From Campylobacteraceae bacterium (GTDB lineage Bacteria; Campylobacterota; Campylobacteria; Campylobacterales; Sulfurovaceae), in assembly GCA_027079365.1 (NCBI GenBank), contig JALWVW010000381.1, forward strand, positions 1 through 9,950: a stretch of DNA of 9,950 bases. The letters run 5' to 3'. A program made the position numbers and the translations under genes. Below the pieces are notes generated by a model. It was not told where the DNA came from. It saw nothing but the letters and a program-made list of their open reading frames with translations, and ran no database searches. Shown here in pieces: positions 1 to 6,808 of this stretch; the first letter of the stretch is position 1, and the number at the start of each line of letters is the position of its first letter.

Positions 1-403
1 TAAACCAGAGATCTCCACTGCTCACTGCCAGAATAGAGCCAAAGAGATAGCTCATAAGATCGACATTGTATCCAGGAGTCAGATCTATCAAGATCACTCC
101 AATTGCCATCCCCACTGCCCAGATCAGCCCAATAAAAGTATCCACACGGTTACGATCATGCAGGGTCAGATAAGCGATCAGCAGTGCGGCAGCCACCGCG
201 AACAGAGAGGCACCCACAAAGATCGGGAACCCTAGAAAAACTGCCAGACCAATCCCTCCGTACGAGGCATGCGCCATGCCTCCTGCCAAAAAAACCATCC
301 GGTTGACCACGATCAGAGAGCCAATGATACCTGCAGCCAGACTGACCAGTATTCCTGCGATCAATGCATGCTGCACAAAGGTATAAGAGAGTGCCTCGAT
401 CAT
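1..403 (-). CDS. Metal ABC transporter permease, ABC-3 family (ZnuB/MntB-like), partial at window edge
   Basis: Inner-membrane permease subunit of a zinc/manganese-type ABC importer. It should form the channel that takes metal from a periplasmic binding protein and is driven by the ATPase encoded just upstream. The first 134 residues are visible; the C-terminus lies outside the window. Translation from the ATG at 403 gives MIEALSYTFVQHALIAGILV, then the family features in order: a first membrane helix, VVNRMVFLAGGMAHASYGGIG (about residues 33-53), further hydrophobic helices, and a segment ending near DLMSYLFGSILAVSSGDLW, all typical of ABC-3 permeases. The start is well supported: GGAG (complement of 411-414) lies 7 bases upstream, and the ATG overlaps the ATPase stop as ATGA, so translation is probably coupled. 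The metal (Zn, Mn or Fe) cannot be told from sequence; zinc is the default for the family. Confidence 0.88.
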   Translation of the reverse strand, partial: MIEALSYTFVQHALIAGILVSLAAGIIGSLIVVNRMVFLAGGMAHASYGGIGLAVFLGFPIFVGASLFAVAAALLIAYLTLHDRNRVDTFIGLIWAVGMAIGVILIDLTPGYNVDLMSYLFGSILAVSSGDLWF

Positions 404-1224
404 GGCTTCACTCCTCTGCCATACCTAGGTTTGGAGGCTACAAACTTGGCTGGATTCTTAGGTCCTGAATCTGTCGAAACGCATGCCTCATTACCCAACA
501 TCTGAAGCAACTCAATTTCGCAGAAATGTCCCTCATCTCCATGTGCATGAAAGACCCCGGAACCATCACTAATGTCATGATAGGAGAGTCGTCGGTTGAT
601 ATGGGCTGCCTTGGTGGCATACCCCAGGATGACAGAGATATCATGGCTGACCACGATGACCGTCATGGTCTGGTTAAGTTTCTTGAGGAGTTCATAGATC
701 TCTTTCTGCCCTTGGATATCGATACTGGCTGTAGGCTCATCCAGCAAGAGGATCTGCGGATGAGCACAGAGCGCTCTAGCGATCATCACCCGCTGCCGCT
801 GCCCACCGGAGAGATCCCCGATCTTGCGGTCTGCATAGGCAGTCATCCCTACCTCAGCCAATGCCCCCATCGCACAAGCTTGCTCCTCCTCACCATAGCC
901 CCAAAGCGGTCGCTTCCCTCCTACATGACCCATGAGTACCACTTCAATCACTTTGATGGGAAAGTCAGTATTGACATTGGTATTTTGGGGGACATAGCCG
1001 ATAAGAGAGAGTGCTTTTGAGGGAGGCTTTCCATAGATCTCTACGCGTCCCGACTTGGGCTTGAGAAGTCCAAGCATGAGTTTGAGCAGGGTAGATTTAC
1101 CCCCACCATTGGGGCCGATGATAGCCAGAAAATCTCTCTCCTCTACAGTAAGATTGATCTCTTCCAATATCATATCGCTCTCATACGCAAAGCTAAGTTC
1201 TGTGATCTCTATGACTTTTTTCAT
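400..1224 (-). CDS. Metal ABC transporter ATP-binding protein (ZnuC-like)
   Basis: Cytoplasmic ATPase that powers a metal-uptake ABC transporter with the permease that follows it. All nucleotide-binding motifs are intact in the 274-residue product: Walker A GPNGGGKST (37-45), Q-loop GYVPQ (Q80), signature LSGGQ (138-142), Walker B ILLLDEP (158-164) and switch histidine H194. The segment after the Q-loop (GHVGGKRPLWGY) resembles metal-type ATPases. A His/Cys-bearing stretch near 227-238 (HAHGDEGHFCE) could bind metal, but that is inference. The family fold should end near ELLQML, yet the frame runs on about 30 residues with no recognisable relation to the family (see findings). Start ATG 1224 gives the usual MKKVIEI N-terminus but has only a weak ribosome site. 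Metal specificity is unproven; a periplasmic binding protein gene is not in the window. Confidence 0.9.
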   Translation of the reverse strand: MKKVIEITELSFAYESDMILEEINLTVEERDFLAIIGPNGGGKSTLLKLMLGLLKPKSGRVEIYGKPPSKALSLIGYVPQNTNVNTDFPIKVIEVVLMGHVGGKRPLWGYGEEEQACAMGALAEVGMTAYADRKIGDLSGGQRQRVMIARALCAHPQILLLDEPTASIDIQGQKEIYELLKKLNQTMTVIVVSHDISVILGYATKAAHINRRLSYHDISDGSGVFHAHGDEGHFCEIELLQMLGNEACVSTDSGPKNPAKFVASKPRYGRGVKP

Positions 1225-1241
1225 ACCCGAATGATAGCGAA

Positions 1242-1252
1242 ATAACCGTTAT
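1242..1252. promoter_or_regulatory. 11-bp perfect palindrome between divergent genes (possible operator)
   Basis: ATAAC-C-GTTAT is a perfect inverted repeat 18 bases upstream of the metal-ABC ATPase start. Its half-sites share GTTAT/ATAAC with the second palindrome at 1271-1286. Together they could be binding sites for a metal regulator, but no regulator gene is nearby and this is inference. Confidence 0.3.
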
Positions 1253-1270
1253 GTCGGATTAATGGCACTA

Positions 1271-1279
1271 TGTTATAAT
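1271..1279 (+). promoter_or_regulatory. Extended -10 promoter of the lytic transglycosylase gene
   Basis: TGTTATAAT matches the TGnTATAAT extended -10 typical of housekeeping promoters in Campylobacterota, where -35 boxes are weak; no convincing -35 is seen here. Transcription would begin near 1286, giving a leader of about 23 bases with AGGA (1300-1303) 5 bases before the ATG at 1309. Confidence 0.65.
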
Positions 1280-1286
1280 CTTAACA
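1271..1286. promoter_or_regulatory. Zur-like inverted repeat overlapping the -10 box
   Basis: TGTTA-TAATCT-TAACA is an inverted repeat with perfect 5-base arms. The E. coli Zur box core is TGTTA-N5-TAACA; this site has a spacer of 6, so it is close but not a match. It lies 47 bases upstream of the metal ATPase start on the other strand, where a metal repressor would make sense, and also covers the -10 of the plus-strand gene. Confidence 0.3.
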
Positions 1287-1308
1287 AATCATCAATTCCA
1301 GGATACCA

Positions 1309-2289
1309 ATGAAAAAAATAGTTTTCATACTACTGATGCTCCCCTATCTTCTCTTTGCACGCATCGACTACAGCACATACCCCCAAGCCAAAGCCTTCGT
1401 CAACAAGATGCACAAGCGATACAAGTTTGACACACGCTACCTCTATGGACTTCTCAAAAAAGCCAAACACCAGCCAGAAACATTAGATAGATACAGCGGC
1501 AAGCACAAGGTGGGTGCCACAGACTACAGCTGGCACCGATACAAATCCAAGATCCTCATTCCTGAGAGCATTGCACTGGGGCGAAAATTTATGCAACGCA
1601 ACAAGAAATGGCTCAAAAAGGCATCCCGCAAGTATGGCATCTCTCCTGCGATCATCGCCGCCTTTATCCGTGTAGAGAGCAAGTTTGGCATGTACGGGAG
1701 CGAATACAATGTCTGGGACAGTCTGGTGACACTGGCGTTCAATCGCAACCGTAAGCAGAAGTTCTTTCGTGGTGAGCTTGAGAAATCCCTCATCCTCGCA
1801 CGCAGAGAACATCTGAATGTGCGCGAGTTGCGCGGCTCTTTTGCCGGAGCGATGGGCTGCGTGCAGCAGGTGCCTTCGATGTATCTGAGGCATGGTACCG
1901 ATCTGGACGGAGATGGAAGACGCAATCCCAACTCGATGGCTGACTGTATCGGTTCGATCGCCTCATTTCTACATAAGCAAAAATGGAACAACCAACTCCC
2001 TGCCGTAGTCAGAGCCAGCTATCCAGGCAAGCGGTTCAGAGGACTGCGTACAGGCTACCGTAGCAGATACAGCATGAAGACTATCCGAGCCCATGGCGTC
2101 AGACCCAGAACACCCTTCCCCTACTCTCAAGCCTATCTGGTCAAAGTCCGAGACACCCACTACGATGAACTCTATCTAGGCACACGAAACTACCGCATCA
2201 TCACCCGATACAACGCCTCCTCACGCTATGCTGTAACCATTGCCCTGTATGCCGAAGCGATGGAGCGAGAGTGGAGAAGTATCAAGTAA
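1309..2289 (+). CDS. Exported lytic murein transglycosylase, MltB/SLT_2 family
   Basis: Periplasmic enzyme expected to cleave the MurNAc-GlcNAc bond of peptidoglycan with formation of 1,6-anhydro-MurNAc. The 326-residue product starts with a short signal peptide (MKKIVFILLMLPYLLFA, likely cleaved after A17). There is no lipobox cysteine, so unlike E. coli MltB it is probably soluble rather than a lipoprotein. Family landmarks: catalytic glutamate E123 in AAFIRVESKFG, aligning with the VET of MltB; GAMGCVQQVPSMY (180-192), matching GAMGYGQFMPSSY; and an EF-hand-like loop DLDGDGRRNP (198-207), followed by IGSIASFLHKQKW. The C-terminal 70 residues, including a YLGTRNYRIITRYN segment, match the end of MltB-type proteins. 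Start ATG 1309 has AGGA 5 bases upstream. The gene stands divergent from the metal transporter and 28 bases before the next plus-strand gene. The high Arg/Lys content fits binding to anionic cell wall. Confidence 0.9.
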   Translation: MKKIVFILLMLPYLLFARIDYSTYPQAKAFVNKMHKRYKFDTRYLYGLLKKAKHQPETLDRYSGKHKVGATDYSWHRYKSKILIPESIALGRKFMQRNKKWLKKASRKYGISPAIIAAFIRVESKFGMYGSEYNVWDSLVTLAFNRNRKQKFFRGELEKSLILARREHLNVRELRGSFAGAMGCVQQVPSMYLRHGTDLDGDGRRNPNSMADCIGSIASFLHKQKWNNQLPAVVRASYPGKRFRGLRTGYRSRYSMKTIRAHGVRPRTPFPYSQAYLVKVRDTHYDELYLGTRNYRIITRYNASSRYAVTIALYAEAMEREWRSIK

Positions 2290-2303
2290 GCTCCATGCAT
2301 CTA

Positions 2304-2312
2304 TGCTATAAT
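2304..2312 (+). promoter_or_regulatory. Extended -10 box abutting the start codon of the next gene
   Basis: TGCTATAAT is a perfect TGnTATAAT element ending only 5 bases before the ATG at 2318. Transcription would be expected to start 6-7 bases after the box, at or within the ATG, giving a leaderless mRNA. No clear -35 is seen. Confidence 0.5.
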
Positions 2313-2317
2313 ACCCC

Positions 2318-3100
2318 ATGTTTAGCACGATCATCAAATATTTTCTGATACTGGCAACACTGCTCTATGGTGGATTTTTTCTTTATACCTTAAACTCTCC
2401 CTACACCATAGAGAAGCATGCACGCACTTTCATCAAAGAAAAAATTGCTGAAAAAACCCATGAAAAAATAGACAATATCGGTGCCAAATACAAAGAGAAT
2501 AAGCTCGTAAAAATATCAGCCAAGATCTTCAAACAAAAATCCCAGAAACTCAAGCAGTACAAGGAAGCGCTAAAGAACAAAGTCAACGAAAAGCTCGCAG
2601 CAGTCATGGCAAAGATGAAAGATCTTGACTGCGAATGCCGCAAAAAGTATGCCAAATATTACAAAAATATTTTTACTGCCAAGATCGCATCACTCTCCTC
2701 CGCCACCAAAAAGCTAGAAGCCTTTATGACTAGCAAATATATGTTTGTTGTTGAAAATCTTATTCATGATTTTAGGATCTTTTTAGGGAGTAGTTTCTTT
2801 GTATTGCTCATCATGCTCATACTACTTTTTGTAAAGCCCTTAGCCAAAATGCAGATCAGCTTAGTCGCTTCTTTGATGCTAGTCTCAACCCTGCTGACCA
2901 GCTACCTCTACCTCTTTAAGCAAAACTGGTTCTATACTGTACTCTACAGTGACTACTGGGGATTTTGGTACCTCTTCTATGTCGGTGCTATATTCCTGCT
3001 TCTTTGTGATATACTCTTCAACAAGGCACGTATCACTACAGAAATTGTCAATGCCGCGCTCAATGCCCTTGGCTCTGCTTTTTCTGCAGTACCCTGTTAG
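2318..3100 (+). CDS. Hypothetical membrane protein with a Lys-rich helical region
   Basis: I do not recognise this 260-residue protein. It has an N-terminal hydrophobic helix (about 5-25), then about 100 residues very rich in Lys, Glu and Ala (about 30-135) that look helical or coiled-coil, with a Cys pair in DCECRKK (about 104-110). Three further membrane helices follow (about 153-171, 178-200 and 213-233) and a short tail. The charged region would lie between the first and second helices. The start at 2318 is forced: an in-frame TAA lies at 2309-2311 and the next Met is far inside. There is no Shine-Dalgarno, and a -10 box abuts the ATG. The gene is visibly more AT-rich than its neighbours, follows the transglycosylase by 28 bases and converges on the TPR gene. 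A cell-envelope role is a guess from context only. Confidence 0.8.
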   Translation: MFSTIIKYFLILATLLYGGFFLYTLNSPYTIEKHARTFIKEKIAEKTHEKIDNIGAKYKENKLVKISAKIFKQKSQKLKQYKEALKNKVNEKLAAVMAKMKDLDCECRKKYAKYYKNIFTAKIASLSSATKKLEAFMTSKYMFVVENLIHDFRIFLGSSFFVLLIMLILLFVKPLAKMQISLVASLMLVSTLLTSYLYLFKQNWFYTVLYSDYWGFWYLFYVGAIFLLLCDILFNKARITTEIVNAALNALGSAFSAVPC

Positions 3101-3146
3101 CTATACCTCTTCTGACTTCCCCAAAAATTGCTTATGCACCAAGTCC

Positions 3147-4202
3147 CTACTTCTCTCTTTGCTCAAGTCTTCTCTTGACCCTGTCTCTGTTTTCTTTTAG
3201 TGTCTTGACATCAGGGTGTGCCTCTCCCAATATTTTTTTTGCTCCGATATATGCCTTTTCCAGATAGCCAAGCGCGGCTGTAAATTTGCCTTGATCTTCA
3301 TAGCATGTTCCTATATTGTTGTAGAAGATCGCTGTATACAAGGCGTCCTCTCCTAGTACTTTCTTGACTATCTTTAATGCTTTCTGATAATACACTATCG
3401 CTTTGTCAAAATTTTCCAATGCGCTGTATGCAGCAGCGATATTGTTGTATGTTTTTGCCATCTCAGTGCTATCTCTTTCCTTGAATCGTATAGATTTGAG
3501 ATAGTAGGAGATGGCTTCGGTATAATTATTATCCTCATCATAGGATAAACCCAGATTATTGTACGCTGTCGAGAGTAGAGAGAGGTCTTCCTTGCTCTTT
3601 TCCAGTATCCCTACAGCCTTTTTATTCCATGCAAAAGAGCGGTTTATATCCTCCGAGAGTCTGGCATTTTCTCCAAGTCCGGTATAGACATTCGCCACCT
3701 GTGCACCTCTGTCTCCTTCTTGGACCTTGTAGATACGCAGTGCCTCTCTATAGGAACTCTCTGCCTCTTTGTATCTTGCAACGGCACGGTAACTCTTTGC
3801 CAAATCTCTGTAGCTAAGTGCCAGCGATGTGCTCCCTGGGGAGATTGCCCTCTTCGCCGCTATGGCCTTTTTCTGATAGGCTATGGCTTTTTCATATTGA
3901 TCCATTCCGTCATAGGCATTGGCTATATTGTGATAAATAGTGCCCGTGAGTTTTAGACAGTAGTCTTCATCGGTCAGGTCAAGTGCCTGCAGGTACTGTT
4001 CGATGGCCTTTTGCCAGTCATCTCTATAGTAAAACTTCAATCCTTTATCGTTGAGAAGGCTTGCCCTTTTTCTGTCCAGACTGAACATATTCATTATTTT
4101 GCTAACAATGCCTTGATCACAACTAATCGTGGAATGCTCTTGGGCAGACAGGCTCTGCAATACAACAAAAGCCATAGCTACTATCAGTTTTTTTATAGGC
4201 AT
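3147..4202 (-). CDS. Exported tetratricopeptide (TPR) repeat protein
   Basis: 351-residue protein with a signal peptide (MPIKKLIVAMAFVVLQSLSA, cleavage after A20 likely) and about seven TPR units between roughly residues 47 and 335. The units are about 40 residues long, each with the small/large residue pattern ending in AI.YY.KAL, as in kinesin-light-chain-type (TPR_10/TPR_12) arrays. TPR domains bind other proteins, so the likely role is a periplasmic scaffold; no enzyme domain is present. Start ATG 4202 is supported by an AAGGGAG ribosome site about 8 bases upstream, located in the 18-base gap after the creD stop. The pair is therefore very probably one transcript, suggesting a functional link to CreD. 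It converges on the 2318-3100 gene with a 46-base gap in which I see no clear terminator hairpin. Confidence 0.85.
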   Translation of the reverse strand: MPIKKLIVAMAFVVLQSLSAQEHSTISCDQGIVSKIMNMFSLDRKRASLLNDKGLKFYYRDDWQKAIEQYLQALDLTDEDYCLKLTGTIYHNIANAYDGMDQYEKAIAYQKKAIAAKRAISPGSTSLALSYRDLAKSYRAVARYKEAESSYREALRIYKVQEGDRGAQVANVYTGLGENARLSEDINRSFAWNKKAVGILEKSKEDLSLLSTAYNNLGLSYDEDNNYTEAISYYLKSIRFKERDSTEMAKTYNNIAAAYSALENFDKAIVYYQKALKIVKKVLGEDALYTAIFYNNIGTCYEDQGKFTAALGYLEKAYIGAKKILGEAHPDVKTLKENRDRVKRRLEQREK

Positions 4203-4220
4203 ACTATTTCTCCCTTTTGT

Positions 4221-5780
4221 CTAGTCTGCTTTTAGATGTCTCGTGATCCACATCAGCACGAGAAGTACGGTCAGCAGTAGACCAGTCCCCATCAACAAGG
4301 CGTAGTCTTCCATCTGTAACAACGAGTAGAGGATCGCATAGAGTGCCAGCAGCAGAGCAAAGATCATGCTCGCATGTCGTTTGCTCCTACTGGAAAACCA
4401 GGTATAGAGGCTGATGGAGACGATAGTGATCGCCGATGCCACCATATACGCTGAGAGAAAAGCAATATGCTCAGAGAGTGAGAGAAGTACCAAAAAGAAG
4501 AGCCCCAAGGAGAATCCGATCAGTACATACTGTACATAGTGCAGCTTACTCTTCTGTGTGACTTCAAATATCAAAAAGGTCAAAAAGGTCAAAAGGATGA
4601 ACAGCACACCATATTTGATCGAGCGGTTGACCAGTGAATAGAGCGCCACTGGCTCGTAGAGATCTACGCCTGTCAGCAGACTTCCCAAATTGTATGCATG
4701 GCTTTCATGGATCCATGTTTGAGGAAAGTTCCGTGCCAGAGAAGGGATTTCCCATGTTGCCTCAAACCCTCCTGCGCCGATCTGTCGCTTGGTAGGCAAG
4801 ATTGCGCCTTGGAAGCTAGGATGCTCCCAGGAGGAGTTGACCATAATCTTGCTTTTTTCTCCAAAAGCTGAAAACCTGAGGTAGGAGCTTCCGTTTGCTT
4901 TGAGGGTGAAATGGAAAGGATAAACACTGGTCTTTCCATGGAGTGCCAAGGGTGCATGAAATCCAGATTTGATGCCTTTCAGTACGAGCTTGGTGCCAGG
5001 CTCAAAACTCACCTTCTGTGCAGCAAGAGAGAGTACGGATACCTCCTCTATCGCTTTGGGGTCACTCAGTCCCATGATCATATAGGCCTTTTGATAGTGT
5101 ACTGTCTCCAGATGGTCAGTGAGCTTCGAGATATCAGGGAGGACAAAGTCCCCTTCCACGGCCACATCTGCACCATAGACCAGTGACTTGTATATCCCCC
5201 GATAGCGGTAGTGCTCCTGGAGTGCGATCTTGGTCTGGAGGTGCTTAGGGAGGACAATCATATTCCGCTCTTTGCGCACCACTTTGGTTGTCTGCTTCTC
5301 CTCCCCTTTGGCATTCTTACTGGTCTCGACCACATCATACTTCTCTGTGATCGGCACCACCAGCATTGGGCCAGTGATCTCTTGTGGGCTGCCCCACTGT
5401 GAAGCGATATTGTGTAGTACCTTATCATACAATCCGCTACGCTCGTCTACCACGGATCCTATCTTTCCTAGTGGTATCAACATCATCAAAGCGATCAACC
5501 CTATGATCACAAAGCGTACTGCAATGCTATTTTTAAAATCTATCTTTTTCATATTATTACTCCATACTGGTTTATTTTTTATGAGGATATCCTCTGTCTC
5601 TTCTCCCTCTACATGCAGCTGTCCTGCCTCAGTAGGGTTTTCCAAAGACTCCTCCTGGGTTTCTTCTAGCGCCTCGTCTTCATAGAACCTACTATAGAGC
5701 CATCGCCCGATAATAAAAAATCCCACAAGTGCCGAGACCAAAATAGCCAACAGAATGACAATAAAGACAAAACTTTCCAT
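4221..5780 (-). CDS. creD: CreD-family inner membrane protein with N-terminal extension
   Basis: CreD (CET/CreD family) is an inner-membrane protein of poorly known function linked to envelope integrity; in E. coli it belongs to the CreBC regulon. The 519-residue product has a canonical CreD from residue 77: a first helix (about 87-106, SIAVRFVIIGLIALMMLIPLG), a conserved junction IGSVVDERSG, a large periplasmic domain (about 115-395) and five C-terminal helices, including the family stretch QYVLIGFSLGLFFLVLLSLSEHI. Residues 1-76 are extra: a membrane helix (about 4-27, MESFVFIVILLAILVSALVG) and an acidic linker rich in Glu. Both possible starts have ribosome sites: AAGG before ATG 5780, and GGAG 7 bases before the in-frame ATG at 5552, which would give a normal 443-residue CreD. 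No CreBC genes are present; the TPR protein follows in the same transcript. Confidence 0.88.
   Translation of the reverse strand: MESFVFIVILLAILVSALVGFFIIGRWLYSRFYEDEALEETQEESLENPTEAGQLHVEGEETEDILIKNKPVWSNNMKKIDFKNSIAVRFVIIGLIALMMLIPLGKIGSVVDERSGLYDKVLHNIASQWGSPQEITGPMLVVPITEKYDVVETSKNAKGEEKQTTKVVRKERNMIVLPKHLQTKIALQEHYRYRGIYKSLVYGADVAVEGDFVLPDISKLTDHLETVHYQKAYMIMGLSDPKAIEEVSVLSLAAQKVSFEPGTKLVLKGIKSGFHAPLALHGKTSVYPFHFTLKANGSSYLRFSAFGEKSKIMVNSSWEHPSFQGAILPTKRQIGAGGFEATWEIPSLARNFPQTWIHESHAYNLGSLLTGVDLYEPVALYSLVNRSIKYGVLFILLTFLTFLIFEVTQKSKLHYVQYVLIGFSLGLFFLVLLSLSEHIAFLSAYMVASAITIVSISLYTWFSSRSKRHASMIFALLLALYAILYSLLQMEDYALLMGTGLLLTVLLVLMWITRHLKAD
5560..5563 (-). promoter_or_regulatory. Internal ribosome binding site for the canonical CreD start
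   Basis: On the minus strand GGAG lies 7 bases before the in-frame ATG at 5550-5552, exactly where canonical CreD proteins begin (MKKIDFKNS). It suggests internal initiation in addition to, or instead of, the start at 5780. Confidence 0.5.
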
Positions 5781-5793
5781 TTTTTTCCTTTTC

Positions 5794-5811
5794 TGGCCAA
5801 CTTATTGGCCA
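5794..5811. repeat. Perfect palindrome/hairpin upstream of creD
   Basis: TGGCCAA-CTTA-TTGGCCA has perfect 7-base arms and a 4-base loop. It lies between the predicted creD -10 box and its ribosome site, overlapping the expected transcription start. No T-run follows on either strand in the manner of a terminator, so an operator or a 5' leader stem-loop is more likely. Confidence 0.6.
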
Positions 5812-5814
5812 AGA

Positions 5815-5843
5815 AGTATACCCGCATAGACTTTATCTGCGAA
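5815..5843 (-). promoter_or_regulatory. Predicted sigma-70-type promoter of the creD-TPR operon
   Basis: On the minus strand TTCGCA (complement of 5838-5843, 4 of 6 matches to TTGACA) is spaced 17 bases from TATACT (complement of 5815-5820). Transcription would begin near 5808, about 28 bases before the creD ATG. The region lies within the 103-base gap after the VanZ-like gene and would free creD from the upstream operon. Confidence 0.55.
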
Positions 5844-5883
5844 AACTTACATCTACCGGAAGGCACGATACCTGCGCTGTTTT

Positions 5884-6315
5884 TCATTCACCCCAATGCC
5901 TGATGCAAAGATCGCTTTTCTTAGATAGCGATACTGTGGAGTATCTTCTTCTGCGCAGTGAAACCAACCCCACCCCAACAAAATCAGCCACCAAATCCCA
6001 CAAATCAAAAGTGCGAGAGGGGATGTAATATTGGCTACACTCTTCTAGGGTGGCAAAAACCAATACGATGACAGACCCCATGTAGGGGGTGATTGCCATC
6101 ACACCAAATAAATGTAATTTGCGAAATCCCAAACCATAATTGAGCAAAAAGGCCATCATTCCATACAGCAATGCGTGACAGATTTTGTCACCATAAGGAA
6201 TATGGCCTACTACACGAAAGGCAAAGTTGTAGTCGGCTGTATCTGCTAGAAATATAATGTAGCTTATGAAGATGAAGAATCCAAAGGGCCATAGCATTTT
6301 TCTATCCATAGTCAT
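5884..6315 (-). CDS. VanZ-like family membrane protein
   Basis: Small 143-residue inner-membrane protein of the VanZ-like family. VanZ itself gives low-level teicoplanin resistance, but most family members have no known role, so resistance should not be assumed. About four helices are visible (8-24, 47-63, 69-90, 105-120). The conserved polar residues of the family are present: DK..H (D43, K44, H47), then EE..Q...P.R..D..D (E91, E92, Q95, P99, R101, D104, D107), with D111 where an Asn is common. The tail is basic and Ser-rich (LRRRRYSTVSLSKKS), presumably cytoplasmic. The ATG at 6315 overlaps the stop of the DUF2867 gene as ATGA, so translation is likely coupled; ATG 6309 is an alternative start. 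It is the last gene of the five-gene set. Confidence 0.82.
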   Translation of the reverse strand: MTMDRKMLWPFGFFIFISYIIFLADTADYNFAFRVVGHIPYGDKICHALLYGMMAFLLNYGLGFRKLHLFGVMAITPYMGSVIVLVFATLEECSQYYIPSRTFDLWDLVADFVGVGLVSLRRRRYSTVSLSKKSDLCIRHWGE

Positions 6316-6806
6316 ACCAGCTTCCTCATGATATGCTTGACGATGCGTTTATGAAATGGAGAGATGAGTGTCATATATACTTTTCCGAAAAAATTGTGAT
6401 ACTGCACTAATGTGCTTACGGTAACCCTGTCCTCTTGTTTCAGCACGGATACTGCGAAATCCAAATGTCGGTCTTTTTCTCCTGCAATGATCTCATTCTC
6501 GCCTATATGATATATCTCAAACATGCCCATACTGCTTCCCTCTAGCAGTATCGATGTGTCGTCAATGTCGGTCATAGCTACATCTGTTTTGAGCCCAACG
6601 AGAGATACCAGCTTGTTTCTTATCTTCATGAGATTTTTAATCCATTGCGGTGTGTCTGAAAATAACATCACATACGCTTTTTGGGCTGATAGCTCAGTAT
6701 CAACACCTTGGATTGTAAAGGCATCTCCATAGTCCACTCGGTCGATATAGTCACCATAGCTGCTCCCTGTAGGAAGGGCTGTTTTGTGTATTCTTTTAGA
6801 TGGCAT
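6312..6806 (-). CDS. DUF2867-type protein of unknown function
   Basis: Soluble-looking 164-residue protein that I place in the DUF2867 family, from pattern memory rather than a search. The supporting pattern is: an early YGDAF segment; PQWIKNLMKIRNKLVSLVGLKT in the middle; GENEIIAGEKDRHLDFAVSVL; and a C-terminal HNFFGKVYMTLISPFHKRIVKHIMRKL. Related domains have been likened to lipid- or ligand-binding SRPBCC folds, but no function is established. I chose ATG 6806, which has AAAAGG 8 bases upstream; the in-frame TTG at 6812 lies only 2 bases from that site and is unlikely. The start is 2 bases after the stop of the preceding membrane gene, and its stop overlaps the VanZ-like start. There is no signal peptide or membrane helix, so it probably acts in the cytoplasm, perhaps at the membrane. 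Confidence 0.72.
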   Translation of the reverse strand: MPSKRIHKTALPTGSSYGDYIDRVDYGDAFTIQGVDTELSAQKAYVMLFSDTPQWIKNLMKIRNKLVSLVGLKTDVAMTDIDDTSILLEGSSMGMFEIYHIGENEIIAGEKDRHLDFAVSVLKQEDRVTVSTLVQYHNFFGKVYMTLISPFHKRIVKHIMRKLV

Positions 6807-6808
6807 CT

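Noticed and set aside
526..1020. 164-codon plus-strand open frame
   Set aside because: It is antisense to the intact ATPase gene, with all its ABC motifs on the other strand; the product is unlike any family and lacks a ribosome site.
1483..1991. Two minus-strand open frames of 136 and 155 codons
   Set aside because: Both lie opposite the transglycosylase gene, whose catalytic motifs define the coding strand.
3101..3146. Possible bidirectional terminator between convergent genes
   Set aside because: No stem with a following T-run is visible on either strand; only short chance repeats.
5230..5685. 151-codon plus-strand open frame
   Set aside because: Antisense to creD; the Ser-rich product looks like a reverse reading of hydrophobic coding sequence.
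5666..5887. 73-codon minus-strand frame starting with an ATGA overlap after the VanZ-like gene
   Set aside because: Two-thirds of it is the start of creD read in another frame, its product has no family features, and the creD promoter and ribosome site lie within it.
5884..6315. Glycopeptide resistance determinant
   Set aside because: Only the VanZ-like fold family is present; there is no van cluster, and a Gram-negative host does not need it.
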